A stretch of DNA of 64,000 bases from DASRBO01 sp035653595 (GCA_035653595.1 DASRBO010000040.1:62001-126000), one strand, 5' to 3'; counted from the first letter of the stretch, positions 8,106 to 16,857 are shown. A program made the numbers and translations. The notes: generated by a model from the letters alone, not told the origin.

Positions 8106-8891
8106 TCAGGGGCTGACCAGCTCGGCCAGGGCGGCGACCACGGCGTCGGGTGCCTCGGCCGGCACCATGTGGCCGGCGCGGGGCACCAGGACGTCCTGGG
8201 AGGCCGGCACCAGCTCGGCCCAGCGCTTGGCGTAGGCGGCGGGGTAGAGCCTGTCCTCCTCGCCCCATACCAGGGTGGTTCGCGCCCGCAGGCGGTACAG
8301 CCGCTTGGACAGGCGGCGGTTGGGGATGGGGAACAGGATCTTGCCGGCGGTCCCGAGGCGGCGAGCGTTGCCCACGAAGAACTCGGTCAGGGCGGTGTCG
8401 CTGGAGAAGTCCGTGCCGCCGGTCAGGACGGCCGCACCCTGGGCGGGGTCGGCGAAGAGCAGGCCGGGGAGCTCCTGGGGGAGGGTGGCGAAGATGTCCG
8501 GCACCGGATGGTCGTCCAGCCACAGGCCAGCGGGGGCGATGAGGCCGAGGCCGGTCACCCGGTCCGGGCACAGGCAGGCCATTTCGGCGGCGATCATCGC
8601 CCCCATCGAATGGCCGGACAGGGCCACCCGCTCGAGGCCGAGGGCGTCGGCGATGTCCCAGCCGTGCAGGGTGAAGTCGAGCATGTCCTCCAGCTGTTCC
8701 TCGCCCCCCGACTCCCCGAAGCCGGGCCACTCTGGGGCGTACACCCGGGCGATGCCGCAGAGCTGGTCGAGGAAGGGCAGCATCCCGGTGTGACCGGTGG
8801 CCGAGTGGAGGAAGAGCATCGGCTGGCCCGAGCCGCCCACCAGGACCCGGCTGGCGATGCCCCGGGCGGTCGTGACCTGCTCCCAGTCCAT
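8106..8891 (-). CDS. alpha/beta hydrolase
   Basis: A 261-residue alpha/beta hydrolase with MLFLHSATGHTGMLP (oxyanion region), the elbow VALSGHSMGAMIA (Ser nucleophile), the acid in TTLVWGEEDRLYP and the His in VPRAGHMVPAEAP, so the triad is complete. The ATG overlaps the stop of the upstream luciferase-like monooxygenase (TGATGG), so the two are translationally coupled and probably act on the same substrate: the monooxygenase could make an ester or lactone that this enzyme opens. That pairing is inference. It ends convergently with the quinone oxidoreductase gene, with 20 bases between stops. Confidence 0.88.
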   Translation of the reverse strand: MDWEQVTTARGIASRVLVGGSGQPMLFLHSATGHTGMLPFLDQLCGIARVYAPEWPGFGESGGEEQLEDMLDFTLHGWDIADALGLERVALSGHSMGAMIAAEMACLCPDRVTGLGLIAPAGLWLDDHPVPDIFATLPQELPGLLFADPAQGAAVLTGGTDFSSDTALTEFFVGNARRLGTAGKILFPIPNRRLSKRLYRLRARTTLVWGEEDRLYPAAYAKRWAELVPASQDVLVPRAGHMVPAEAPDAVVAALAELVSP

Positions 8892-10156
8892 CAGGCCCCG
8901 ACCCCCTGCTCGGCCCGGGCCTTGCCGCCGACGGTGTCCAGCGGGTCGAGCCGGTCGGGCAGCGGGTGGCACCACCACCGGTCGTCTCCGGCCCACTCGG
9001 GCCAGACGTCGCGCAGCTTGGGCATGACCTTCTCGGCGAAGAGCTGGGTCGAGTAACGGGTCTTCCAGTCGGGCTGGTTGCCGTTGTGCATGAGGCAGAA
9101 GACGGTGCCTATGTGGAGGCCCTTGATCATCTCCTCCATTCGCTGGCGGACCGTCTCCGGGCTGCCGGCGATCACGTTCCCGTTCTCGACCAGGTCGCCC
9201 CAGCTCAGCTCGGAGAAGCGCCGGCGGGCGGCCTCGCGCAGGGCGCCCAGGGCGCCGGTCTGGAGGGTCTTGATGGTGCGGTAACCGGGGGCGTCGGCGA
9301 AGCCGGGGTAGACGTGCAGACACCGGTTGTAGAAGTAGAGGACGTGCTCGCTGTATAGGCGCTCCGCCTCGGCATCGGTGTCGGCCACGCAGATGATCTG
9401 GGCGAAGGCTCCCCGGTAGGGAGACTCGTCGGCGCCGAGGGCGGCCACCCGCTCCCAGTAGCCGTCGAGCAGGCGCTTGCCGGCGATGTAGCCACCAAAG
9501 GACAGGTAGGAATAGTTGTAGTTGTTCTCGACGCAGAAGTCCCAGGTCTCCACGGACCCGCCCCCGGGGATGTAGATGGGGGGGTGCGGCGTCTGGATCG
9601 GCTTCGGCCAAACGTTGACGTAGCGCAGTTGGTTGTACTTCCCGTCGAAGGCGAAGGGCTCCTCCTCGGTCCACGCCCGCAGGATCAGCTCGTGCGCCTC
9701 GGCGTACTTGTCGCGGGTGAGAGACGGGATCTGCCCGTAGCAGTAGTTGGTGTCCATCGAGGTCCCGACGGGGAACCCCGCCAGCAGGCGCCCGCCGGAG
9801 ATGACATCCAGCATGGCGAACTCCTCGGCCACCCTGACCGGCGGGTTGTACAGGGCGATGGAGTTCCCGATCACCGCTATTGCTGCCTGCGAGGTCCGCC
9901 GGGCCAGACCGGCAGCGATGATGTTGGGCGACGGCATCAACCCGTAGCCGTTCTGGTGGTGCTCGTTGACGCCGATGCCGTCGAACCCGACGGAGTCGGC
10001 GTACTCGAGCTGGTCCATGTACTCGTGGTAGAGGGCATGGCCCTTGACCGGGTCGTAGAGCCGGCGGTCGATGTCCACCCATACCGATCGGTGCTGGCTG
10101 CGGAAGTCATCGTCCAGGTAGGGCCACGGCATCAGGTTGAACCAGACGAACTTCAC
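8891..10156 (-). CDS. luciferase-like (LLM) flavin-dependent monooxygenase
   Basis: A 421-residue TIM-barrel flavoenzyme of the bacterial luciferase superfamily, using FMN or F420. Diagnostic stretches are FDGIGVNEHHQNGYGLMPSP, ISGGRLLAGFPVGTSMD and PPIYIPGGGSVETW; the C-terminal insertion holding SPETVRQRMEEMIKGLHIG is the family signature for substrate-loop monooxygenases. GTG 10156 was chosen because GGAGGTGGGAA lies directly upstream and the protein then begins VKFVWFNLMPWPYL, the normal first strand. A longer frame from 10192 would include that ribosome binding site. It is the first gene of a two-gene operon with the hydrolase. Confidence 0.9.
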   Translation of the reverse strand: MKFVWFNLMPWPYLDDDFRSQHRSVWVDIDRRLYDPVKGHALYHEYMDQLEYADSVGFDGIGVNEHHQNGYGLMPSPNIIAAGLARRTSQAAIAVIGNSIALYNPPVRVAEEFAMLDVISGGRLLAGFPVGTSMDTNYCYGQIPSLTRDKYAEAHELILRAWTEEEPFAFDGKYNQLRYVNVWPKPIQTPHPPIYIPGGGSVETWDFCVENNYNYSYLSFGGYIAGKRLLDGYWERVAALGADESPYRGAFAQIICVADTDAEAERLYSEHVLYFYNRCLHVYPGFADAPGYRTIKTLQTGALGALREAARRRFSELSWGDLVENGNVIAGSPETVRQRMEEMIKGLHIGTVFCLMHNGNQPDWKTRYSTQLFAEKVMPKLRDVWPEWAGDDRWWCHPLPDRLDPLDTVGGKARAEQGVGA

Positions 10157-10338
10157 TTCCCACCTCCGGCTCGACGCGGACAGGACGGCCACCCCGGCCG
10201 GAGCCCTCGGCTCACCGTAGTCCCGCTTCCCGATCCCGTTCCGGTCGATCCCGGGTCCCCGGCGGCCGAAACCGTGGTGGCGGCCTGCGGACCGTGCCAG
10301 TATCGGCGGCCCTCGTCCACAACAAGCCGGAGGTCCCT

Positions 10339-10824
10339 GTGGAGCCCACCGCCAGCCGTCCCCACATGCCGGGTTACGGGATCGTCGGGGCCAGCGAGGG
10401 CCGGGGCCTCCTCCCCTGGTCGTGGGCGGTCGAGCGGCTGATGGGCTCCCACGACTACTGGCTGGCGACGGTGACCCAGGACGGTCGCCCCCACGTCATG
10501 CCGGTGTGGGGAATTTGGGACGACGGCCGGGCATGGTTCAGCTCGGGCGGCTCCTCCCGGAAGACGCGCAACCTGGCGGCCCACCCCAGGGCGGTGATCA
10601 CCACAGACAACCCGCTGCAGCCCGTGGTCGTGGAGGGCGACGTGGAGAGGACGTTCGACCCCGGATCGATCTCGCGGTTCACCGACCTGGTCAATGCCAA
10701 GTACCGGACCGACTACTCGGTCGACTTCTTCGGATCCAACGCCTGTTTCCGGCTCACCCCCGTGTGGGCCTTCGGCCTCGACGAGAACGACTTCACCGGA
10801 ACCCCCACCCGGTGGACCTTCTAG
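10339..10824 (+). CDS. pyridoxamine-5'-phosphate-oxidase-fold (FMN/F420) protein
   Basis: A 161-residue split-barrel protein. DYWLATVTQDGRPHVMPVWGIW is the typical paired-strand cofactor-binding start, followed by SSGGSSRKTRNLAAHPRAVI and VVVEGDVERT. Such proteins in actinobacteria bind FMN or F420 and reduce or oxidise small molecules, or bind haem degradation products. GTG 10339 follows CCGGAGG with a five-base gap; the frame upstream to 10294 lacks a better signal. It is divergent from the LLM monooxygenase, with a 182-base shared upstream region, and precedes a dehydratase pair. The substrate is unknown. Confidence 0.82.
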   Translation: MEPTASRPHMPGYGIVGASEGRGLLPWSWAVERLMGSHDYWLATVTQDGRPHVMPVWGIWDDGRAWFSSGGSSRKTRNLAAHPRAVITTDNPLQPVVVEGDVERTFDPGSISRFTDLVNAKYRTDYSVDFFGSNACFRLTPVWAFGLDENDFTGTPTRWTF

Positions 10825-10853
10825 GATCGGCCCACTGACCCGAGGAGGAGAAC

Positions 10854-11399
10854 ATGGCTGCGGAAAGGTTCCCTGTCGAGGCGGGCCACATAATGATGTT
10901 CGCCCGCAGCATCGGTGACGCCAACCCGATCTACTACGACCCCGACTACGCCGCCGGCACCGAAGTGGGCTCGATCATCGCCCCGCCCACCTTCGTGCAG
11001 GCATCGGCCCAGTTCGACCCGAACTACGGCTTGCGCCCGAGGATCGGCCAGCCCTGGTTCGGCTCCGGGCGGAACCCGTCCGGCGCCCGCCGTGGCGGTG
11101 GCGGCGAGGGAAGCGGCGGAGGCGGGGGAGGCGGGGCCGGTGGAGGTGGGGCCGGTGGAGGTGGAGGCACCGGTCTGCATGCCGAGCAGCACTACGAGTA
11201 CCACCGCAACCTGCGGCCGGGCGACGTGCTGACGGCCACCACCCGGCCAGGCGAGAGGTGGGAGAAGGAGGGACGGCGGGCAGGCAAGCTGGTCTTCAGC
11301 GAGTCGATCACCGAGTACCGCGACCAGAAGGGGGAGCTGGTGGTGACGGCCCGCAGCGTCGGGGTGCGCACGGAGCGACCGGTGGGGGAGGGATCCTGA
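10854..11399 (+). CDS. MaoC/FAS1-like dehydratase subunit with a glycine-rich insert
   Basis: A 181-residue hot-dog-fold protein resembling the N-terminal MaoC dehydratase (HadA-type) subunit. It has VEAGHIMMFARSIGDANPIYYDP, then EVGSIIAPPTFVQASAQFDP, and later HAEQHYEYHRNLRPGDVL with ITEYRDQKGELVVTARSVGVRTE. Between the halves (about residues 80-105) lies a glycine-only stretch with scattered A, S and E, coded by short GGTGGAGGTGGGGCC-like repeats. Together with the next gene it should form a heterodimeric (3R)-hydroxyacyl dehydratase acting on CoA or ACP thioesters. The ribosome binding site is GAGGAG eight bases before ATG 10854. Its TGA overlaps the next ATG. Confidence 0.85.
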   Translation: MAAERFPVEAGHIMMFARSIGDANPIYYDPDYAAGTEVGSIIAPPTFVQASAQFDPNYGLRPRIGQPWFGSGRNPSGARRGGGGEGSGGGGGGGAGGGGAGGGGGTGLHAEQHYEYHRNLRPGDVLTATTRPGERWEKEGRRAGKLVFSESITEYRDQKGELVVTARSVGVRTERPVGEGS

Positions 11400-11821
11400 T
11401 GGCACTGTCGCGCCAGAGCCTGTCGGTGGGCGACCAGCACGAGGAGGTGGTGGTGGACGACCTGAGCCGCACCCAGATCGTCCAGTACGCCGGCGCCTCG
11501 GGCGACTACAACCCACTGCACAGCGATGAGGTCTTCGCCACCAAGGTGGCCGGCTATCCCAGCGTGTTCGCCCACGGGATGCTCACCATGGGCATGACCG
11601 GCAAGATGGTCACCAACTGGGTCGGCGACGGACGGATCCGCCGCTTCGGAGGCCGCTTCACGTCCCAGGTGTGGCCGGGCGACACCCTCACCGCCCGGGC
11701 GACGGTCGAGGCGCTCAGGCAGGAGGGCTCGGAGTGGCTGGTCGACCTGGCCCTCATCACGACCAACCAGGACGGCAAAGAGGTCTTCAGCGGCTCCGCC
11801 ACCGCCGTGGTCGACGACTGA
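11399..11821 (+). CDS. MaoC-like (3R)-hydroxyacyl dehydratase subunit
   Basis: A 140-residue hot-dog protein with the hydratase-2 motif YAGASGDYNPLHSDEVFA, in which Asp and His form the catalytic dyad, followed by FAHGMLTMGMTGKMV. This matches the catalytic HadB-like half of actinobacterial dehydratases. The start ATG overlaps the stop of the HadA-like gene (ATGA), so the subunits are made in equal amounts. It may act in beta-oxidation or fatty-acid elongation. I cannot say which chain length or carrier; the nearby SDR (12341) could supply the matching ketoreductase step, which is inference. Confidence 0.87.
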   Translation: MALSRQSLSVGDQHEEVVVDDLSRTQIVQYAGASGDYNPLHSDEVFATKVAGYPSVFAHGMLTMGMTGKMVTNWVGDGRIRRFGGRFTSQVWPGDTLTARATVEALRQEGSEWLVDLALITTNQDGKEVFSGSATAVVDD

Positions 11822-11909
11822 GGTCTCCTCGGCCCCCGCCGAGTGGGGGTCGGCGCATCCGGGCGTCTCCCGCCGGCGAGGTCTACCCTTGTCGCAAGGA
11901 GGCTCCGCC

Positions 11910-12116
11910 ATGTCCGCACTAGAGCGCCACGATCGTTCCCTGGCACAGCGGGTGGTACCCGCCACTGTCTCGTTCTTCGTGGTCGCCGGCGGCATCTACG
12001 CCACCGCCTGGTTGGCCCTGGCCGTCCTGCGCCATGTGATCATGCCCGTTGTGGCCCTGGTGGTGGGCTTCTACGTGGCCCGCATGGTGTTCAGGGCCAC
12101 CGGCTCGCGCGACTGA
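11910..12116 (+). CDS. small membrane protein
   Basis: A 68-residue protein with a charged N-terminus (MSALERHDRSLAQR) and two hydrophobic stretches: about residues 17-40 (PATVSFFVVAGGIYATAWLALAV) and 44-60 (IMPVVALVVGFYVARMV). It is probably a two-helix inner-membrane protein. AAGGAGG (11896-11902) precedes ATG 11910 by seven bases, and a TACCCT box lies upstream at 11884-11889. No family is recognised. Gene size, ribosome binding site and coding character support it as real. Confidence 0.7.
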   Translation: MSALERHDRSLAQRVVPATVSFFVVAGGIYATAWLALAVLRHVIMPVVALVVGFYVARMVFRATGSRD

Positions 12117-12141
12117 CCCTCGGGAGCCGGCGGACTCTCTC

Positions 12142-12312
12142 ATGGAGATGGCAATGCAGTGCCCCGGTGTCCTCGACGAGGCCGTCCCCGGAATGCTGCG
12201 GTGCTCCCTGGGCGAGGGGTGCGAGGTGATCCGCCTCCTTCGCCACTACTGGGAGCGCCCGGAATCGATGCTCGAGACCCGGATTCGCGAGGCCCATCCT
12301 GGCCGGGGCTGA
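12142..12312 (+). CDS. small hypothetical protein, 56 residues
   Basis: MEMAMQCPGVLDEAVPGML continues into RCSLGEGCEVIRLLRHYWERP and ends TGA 12310-12312. Three cysteines (positions 7, 21, 27) and a mixed charged helix are visible. The codon use fits coding sequence, and the gene runs into the upstream edge of the SDR. I see no family match and only weak start signals. It may alternatively be leader sequence of the SDR. Confidence 0.4.
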   Translation: MEMAMQCPGVLDEAVPGMLRCSLGEGCEVIRLLRHYWERPESMLETRIREAHPGRG

Positions 12313-12340
12313 GCGGTCGGATCGGCTGGCCGGCCGCAGG

Positions 12341-13090
12341 GTGCTGGTGGTCGGTGGCGGTACCCGCCGCAGCGACGACCCCGAGGCCCCGCCGGGCAAC
12401 GGCCGGGCGACCGCCGTGCTGGCCGGGCGTCTGGGAGCCGAGGTGGTGGTGGCCGACCTCGACCAGACGGCGGCGGAGGAGACCGCCGAGCTGGTGCGGG
12501 GCGAGGGTGCGGCCGCCCACGTGATCGTGGTCGACGTGTCCTCCGTGCCGGTCTGTGAGCGGCTGGCCGGGGAGGCCGCCGCTCTGATGAACGGCCTCGA
12601 CGGTCTGGTCCTTAACGTCGGGATCGGGCTGGGCCGTCGCCTCGAAGGCACCAGCGCCGAGCAGTGGGACCAGGTCTTCGCCGTAAACGTGCGGTCCCAC
12701 TTCCTGCTGTGCCGGGCGGCCCTCCCGCTGATGCCGGAAGGCGGGGCCGTCGTCTTCGTCTCCTCCGTCGCCGGTCTCAAGCCCGGCAGTCAGGTCCCCG
12801 CCTACGACGCCTCCAAGGCGGCCCTGGCCGGCCTTGGCCGTCACGTCGCCCGCGAGGGGGCCCGCCGGGGCATCCGGGCCAACGTGGTGGCGCCCGGTCT
12901 GATCGACACGCCCCTGGGGCGGCTGGCGACCGAGGGACGCCCAGGCCGGGCGACCACCCCGGTCCCCCTCGGTCGCCAGGGGACCGCCTGGGAGGTGGCC
13001 TCGGTGATCACCTTCCTGCTCTCCGAGGACGCCAGCTACGTCACCGGGCAGGTCATCGCCGTCGACGGCGGCCTTTCCAGCCTGGTCTGA
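12341..13090 (+). CDS. SDR-family oxidoreductase
   Basis: A 249-residue short-chain dehydrogenase/reductase, NAD(P)-dependent. The first strand is VLVVGGGTRRSDDPEAPPGN, a known variant in which the glycine-rich loop is lengthened before NGRATAVLA. Catalytic residues are in VVFVSSVAGL (Ser), VPAYDASKAAL (Tyr and Lys) and NVGIG (Asn). The C-terminal VTGQVIAVDGG is standard. GTG 12341 is the first canonical start and begins right at the first strand. Coding-like sequence (AERSDRLAGRR) continues upstream to 12299 without ATG, GTG or TTG, so an unusual start is possible. The substrate is unknown; the nearby MaoC pair suggests acyl-thioester chemistry. Confidence 0.85.
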   Translation: MLVVGGGTRRSDDPEAPPGNGRATAVLAGRLGAEVVVADLDQTAAEETAELVRGEGAAAHVIVVDVSSVPVCERLAGEAAALMNGLDGLVLNVGIGLGRRLEGTSAEQWDQVFAVNVRSHFLLCRAALPLMPEGGAVVFVSSVAGLKPGSQVPAYDASKAALAGLGRHVAREGARRGIRANVVAPGLIDTPLGRLATEGRPGRATTPVPLGRQGTAWEVASVITFLLSEDASYVTGQVIAVDGGLSSLV

Positions 13091-13094
13091 CCAT

Positions 13095-13100
13095 TAGCCT
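13095..13100 (+). promoter_or_regulatory. -10 box TAGCCT of a leaderless gene
   Basis: TAGCCT ends eight bases before GTG 13109 with no Shine-Dalgarno sequence in between, predicting a leaderless transcript. Confidence 0.45.
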
Positions 13101-13108
13101 GCCCGGCA

Positions 13109-13825
13109 GTGGACGCCCAGCAGCTGCTGCTCCGGCTCCAGGCCGAGGACACCTCCATCGACCAGGTGCGCCACCGGCGGGAGGCCCATCCCGCCCGCCT
13201 CGGGCTGCGGGAGGCGGAGGCCGAGGCGGCCCGGCTGGAGGAGCGTCGCCGGGCCCTGCAGGCGCAGCTGACCGAGCTGACCGACAGGCAGTCCTCCCTC
13301 GAAGCCGACGTCGAAACGGCGGTCTCGCGGGCCACCGCCCTCGACAAGCGCCTCTACTCCGGCGAGATCGCCGATCCCAGGGACCTGCAGGCGGCGTCGG
13401 ACCAGGTGGCCTCGCTCAAGCGCCGCCAGAAGAGCCTCGAGGACGACATCCTCCTGGTCATGGAGGAGCGCGAGCCCCTCGACGCCGAGCTGGCCGCTCT
13501 GGACGGCGAGGTCGGCCGCCTCGAAGCCCGCCGGGCCGAGCTCACCGCCGAGCTGGCCGAGGCCGAAGCCGCCCTGGCCGACGAGGAGGCCAGACACCAG
13601 GAGGCCCGCCAGGCGCTGGTCCCGTCGGTGCCGCCCGCCCTGCTCGACCAGTACGAGCACCTCCGCCGGCACCTGGGCGGGGTTGGGGCGGCCCAGATCG
13701 TCAACGGCAGCTGCAGCGGCTGCCATCTCAGCCTTCCGGCCACCGAGCTGGCCCGAATCCGGCGGGCTCCCGAGGACGAGGTGGTCACCTGCGAACAGTG
13801 CGGCCGCATCCTCGTGCGGGGCTGA
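13109..13825 (+). CDS. coiled-coil protein with C-terminal C4 zinc ribbon
   Basis: A 238-residue protein: about 175 residues of almost unbroken charged heptads (for example EAEAARLEERRRALQAQLTE), then a zinc ribbon with CSGC and CEQC (about residues 195-232). This is the zf-RING_7/DUF-type family widespread in bacteria, usually annotated as a zinc ribbon domain protein. In mycobacteria a homologous gene lies next to a phosphatase-domain gene, and here the next gene is also a histidine phosphatase four bases away, so the pairing looks conserved. That comparison is from memory. Molecular role unknown. The start is GTG 13109, leaderless. Confidence 0.88.
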   Translation: MDAQQLLLRLQAEDTSIDQVRHRREAHPARLGLREAEAEAARLEERRRALQAQLTELTDRQSSLEADVETAVSRATALDKRLYSGEIADPRDLQAASDQVASLKRRQKSLEDDILLVMEEREPLDAELAALDGEVGRLEARRAELTAELAEAEAALADEEARHQEARQALVPSVPPALLDQYEHLRRHLGGVGAAQIVNGSCSGCHLSLPATELARIRRAPEDEVVTCEQCGRILVRG

Positions 13826-13829
13826 CCCA

Positions 13830-14417
13830 TTGATAGTGCTGGTACGCCACGGCCAGACCGAGGCCAATGCCGCCGGACTGCTCCTCGGTCGGGACGACCC
13901 TCCGCTGACCGAGCTCGGCCGGCGCCAGGCCGAGGCGACGTCGGCGGCAGTGGCCGGGGCCACCGAGGTCGTGTGCAGCCCGCTGCTCCGGGCCCGCCAG
14001 ACCGCCGGCGCCCTGGGCCTGGCGGCCGACATTCTGGTCGACGATCGCTGGATCGAGCTCGACTACGGCGAGTACGACGGCTGGCCGCTGGCCAAGGTCC
14101 CCACGTCACTCTGGGAGCGCTGGCGGGCCGATCCGGACTACGCCCCGCCCGGGGGCGAGTCGCTGGCCGCCTGCGGACGGCGGGTGCGGGCCGCCTGCGA
14201 GGAGCTGGCCGCCCGGGCGGTGGAGACCGACATCGTCGTGGTCAGCCACGTCTCTCCGATCAAAGCCGCCATCGCCTGGTGCCTGGGCGTGGGAGACCAG
14301 GTCGCCTGGCGCATGTTCCTCGACGTCGCCGCGGTTTCCCGCATCGCCGTCGGGCCCCGAGGCGCCAGCCTGCGCTCCTACAACGAGCGCCATCATCTGG
14401 CCACCGTCACCGCCTGA
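13830..14417 (+). CDS. histidine phosphatase family protein (CobC/alpha-ribazole phosphatase-like)
   Basis: A 195-residue phosphatase with the full active site: IVLVRHGQTEANAAG (phosphohistidine loop), SPLLRARQTA, the acid in WIELDYGEYDGW and VVSHVSPIKAAI. Candidate substrates are alpha-ribazole phosphate, phosphoglycerate-like compounds or other small phosphates. TTG 13830 gives the standard N-terminus MIVLVRHG; GTG 13836 is the other option. It is four bases after the zinc-ribbon gene. In mycobacteria the equivalent phosphatase domain is fused to an RNase HI domain; no RNase H residues precede it here, so the gene is stand-alone. Confidence 0.88.
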   Translation: MIVLVRHGQTEANAAGLLLGRDDPPLTELGRRQAEATSAAVAGATEVVCSPLLRARQTAGALGLAADILVDDRWIELDYGEYDGWPLAKVPTSLWERWRADPDYAPPGGESLAACGRRVRAACEELAARAVETDIVVVSHVSPIKAAIAWCLGVGDQVAWRMFLDVAAVSRIAVGPRGASLRSYNERHHLATVTA

Positions 14418-14514
14418 CACCCGGCGCCGGGCGGTCGCCGGTGGACGAGGTGGAGGCCGGGGGGATTTCACACTCCCGACTCATTGGCGACCCCTGGCGT
14501 TCATGGCGCTCCCT

Positions 14515-14520
14515 TACCCT
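14515..14520 (+). promoter_or_regulatory. -10 box TACCCT of a leaderless gene
   Basis: TACCCT ends six bases before GTG 14527. The spacing and the lack of a Shine-Dalgarno sequence predict leaderless transcription. Confidence 0.45.
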
Positions 14521-14526
14521 GCTGGC

Positions 14527-15210
14527 GTGGCTCGCTTCCTGCTGCGGATATGGCTGACGGACCGGCCCGGGGCTCTCGGCTCGGTGGCCAGCCGGATCGG
14601 GGCGGTTCGGGGGGACGTCGTCGGCATTGACATCCTCGAGCGCAACGCCGGCATGGCCGTGGACGAGCTGGCGGTCGACCTGCCCGGCGCCGACCTGGTC
14701 GACCTCATGGTGAGGGAGATCCAACAGGTGGACGGGGTCAAGGTCGAAGACGTCCGCCCCGTCGAAGGGGGCGCGGACCGGCTCACCTTCGAGCTGGAGG
14801 CGGCCGTCGACATCGTCGAGGCCCCCGACTCGGACGAGGTCCTCGAGGCGCTGTGTCGGAGCGCCTCCGAGCTGACCCAGGCCCCCTGGTCGGCGGTCCT
14901 GTGCGTTGAGAACCAGGAGCTGCTCGCCTGCCGGGGCGGGCCGCTGCCGCCGCTGCAGTGGCTGACGGCGGTGGCCCTTGGTCTGGGCTCGGCCCCCGGC
15001 GCGAGCGTCGACGGAATGGTGGTGGCCGAGCTCACCCGCTCCCGCCTGGTTTTCCTCGTCGGCGGATCCGGCCTGACCGTGCGACAGCGCGAACGCGAGA
15101 GCCTGGTGCACCTGGCCCGGGTGGCGGACCTGCAGTGGTCCCGCCTGGCCTGCCTGGCCGCCACCGCCGAGCACCCCAGCCGCCGGAGGATGCGCCCGGT
15201 CGCCATCTGA
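14527..15210 (+). CDS. ACT-domain protein
   Basis: A 227-residue protein. Residues 1-75 form an ACT regulatory domain (FLLRIWLTDRPGALGSVASR, then VVGIDILERN), a fold that binds amino acids or other small ligands. The second half (about 90-215) has GAF-like alternation (LCRSASELTQAPWSAVLCVEN) and may be a second sensory domain. No enzymatic motif is seen, so it is probably a ligand-sensing regulator. GTG 14527 fits the start of the ACT strand and the TACCCT box. It is monocistronic. The ligand is not predictable. Confidence 0.82.
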   Translation: MARFLLRIWLTDRPGALGSVASRIGAVRGDVVGIDILERNAGMAVDELAVDLPGADLVDLMVREIQQVDGVKVEDVRPVEGGADRLTFELEAAVDIVEAPDSDEVLEALCRSASELTQAPWSAVLCVENQELLACRGGPLPPLQWLTAVALGLGSAPGASVDGMVVAELTRSRLVFLVGGSGLTVRQRERESLVHLARVADLQWSRLACLAATAEHPSRRRMRPVAI

Positions 15211-15300
15211 TCTCTTCCGGCCGGCCGCAAGAGGCGGCGTCAGACGGAGCGCGCCGGGGCGCCAAGCAGGTCCAGTCCGGCCGCCTCGGCGTGGGCTGAC

Positions 15301-15306
15301 TACGGT
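15301..15306 (+). promoter_or_regulatory. -10 box TACGGT of a leaderless gene
   Basis: TACGGT ends eight bases before ATG 15315. GGAG lies only two bases before the ATG, too close for a normal ribosome binding site. Confidence 0.4.
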
Positions 15307-15314
15307 CCCGGAGA

Positions 15315-15791
15315 ATGCAGGCACGGCCGAGGCTGGTCCCCGCCGCCACGGAGGATCACGCCGGCCTGTTCGAGGCCTTCACCGCCATAGTGGAGGCGGC
15401 CGAGGGCTTCCCCCAGGCGGCTCCGCTCGGATGGGACCAGTTCGAGGACTACTGGCTGGCCCACACCGCCGCCGTGGTGGTGGCCAAGGACGGCGACCGG
15501 GTGGTCGGCGCCTACTACCTCAAGCCCAACTTCGTCGGCCGAGCCGCCCACATCGCCAACGCCGGCTACTTCGTGTCCGCCTCCCACCGGGGGCGTGGGC
15601 TGGGGGAGGAGATGGTTCGCCACTCCATGGAGGAGGCCGTCCGGCTGGGCTTCGACGCCCTGCAGTTCAACCTGGTCTTCGAGTCCAACCCGGCCCGTCG
15701 TCTCTATGAGCGGCTGGGCTTTCGCGCCGTGGGGCGGATACCGGACGCCGTCGACGGAGAGGCGGCAATCGTGTACTGGAGGGCCCTGTGA
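15315..15791 (+). CDS. GNAT-family N-acetyltransferase
   Basis: A 158-residue acetyltransferase. The acetyl-CoA pyrophosphate loop is VSASHRGRGLGEEMVRHS (about residues 92-109), preceded by strand 4 (AHIANAGYFV) and followed by the FESNPARRLYERLGF motif typical of the family. Substrates range from protein N-termini to small amines and cannot be inferred. The stop codon overlaps the next gene's GTG (GTGA), so it is translationally coupled with an alpha/beta hydrolase. Start ATG 15315 follows a close -10 box. Confidence 0.9.
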   Translation: MQARPRLVPAATEDHAGLFEAFTAIVEAAEGFPQAAPLGWDQFEDYWLAHTAAVVVAKDGDRVVGAYYLKPNFVGRAAHIANAGYFVSASHRGRGLGEEMVRHSMEEAVRLGFDALQFNLVFESNPARRLYERLGFRAVGRIPDAVDGEAAIVYWRAL

Positions 15792-16378
15792 GCCGGCGCC
15801 GCCAGCCCGGCCCGGCCGGGCTGGTGCTGGCGCCGGGCGCCAGTGCCGGGCCTGACCAGCCCGCCCTGGTGGCTATCGACGCCGCCGTCAGCGGGGCCGG
15901 TCTTGCCGTGGAGCGCGTCGAGTTCCCCTACCGGGCTGCTGGTCGGCGGCGTCCCGATGCCGCCCCGGTGCTGATGGCCACCGTGCGCCGGGCGGCCGAG
16001 GAGCTGGCCGGGCGCATCGGGGTGTCGACGGCCCGCATCGCCCTCGGCGGCCGGTCGATGGGCGGCCGCATGGCCTCCATGGCGGCGGCGGAGGGCCTGG
16101 CGGCGGCGGCCCTGGTGCTGGTGAGCTACCCGCTGCACCCGCCCGGGCGCCCCGACCGGCTGCGGGTCGACCACTTCGCCGCCCTCGACCTGCCGTGCCT
16201 GTTCGTGTCAGGGACCAGGGACGCCTTCGGCGCCCCGGTGGAGCTGGAGCGGGAGGTCGCGTCCATACCGGGGCCGGTGACGCTCAGCTTCCTGGACGGA
16301 GGGGACCACTCTCTGCGCCGGCGCGACGCCGAGCTCGCCACCCTGGTGCGTGACTGGCTGCTGGGCCTGCCGGGCTGA
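15788..16378 (+). CDS. alpha/beta hydrolase of the KANL3/TEX30 type
   Basis: A 196-residue compact alpha/beta hydrolase. GLVLAPGASAGPDQPAL opens the fold, IALGGRSMGGRMAS is the nucleophile elbow, LFVSGTRDAFG carries the acid and LDGGDHSLRRRD the His. This short layout matches the TEX30/KANL3-like family, annotated in bacteria as dienelactone-hydrolase-like. GTG 15788 overlaps the preceding stop. It ends 37 bases before the 3' end of the RNase P RNA gene on the other strand. Activity unknown. Confidence 0.85.
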   Translation: MSRRRQPGPAGLVLAPGASAGPDQPALVAIDAAVSGAGLAVERVEFPYRAAGRRRPDAAPVLMATVRRAAEELAGRIGVSTARIALGGRSMGGRMASMAAAEGLAAAALVLVSYPLHPPGRPDRLRVDHFAALDLPCLFVSGTRDAFGAPVELEREVASIPGPVTLSFLDGGDHSLRRRDAELATLVRDWLLGLPG

Positions 16379-16415
16379 GCCCGCCGCCTGCCGGACGTGC
16401 GGGCGTGGGGGTGAT

Positions 16416-16810
<395 letters not shown>

Positions 16811-16857
16811 GCCTCCAGTGTCCCACTGCGGCCCCCGCCGCTGCCAGAATAACAACC

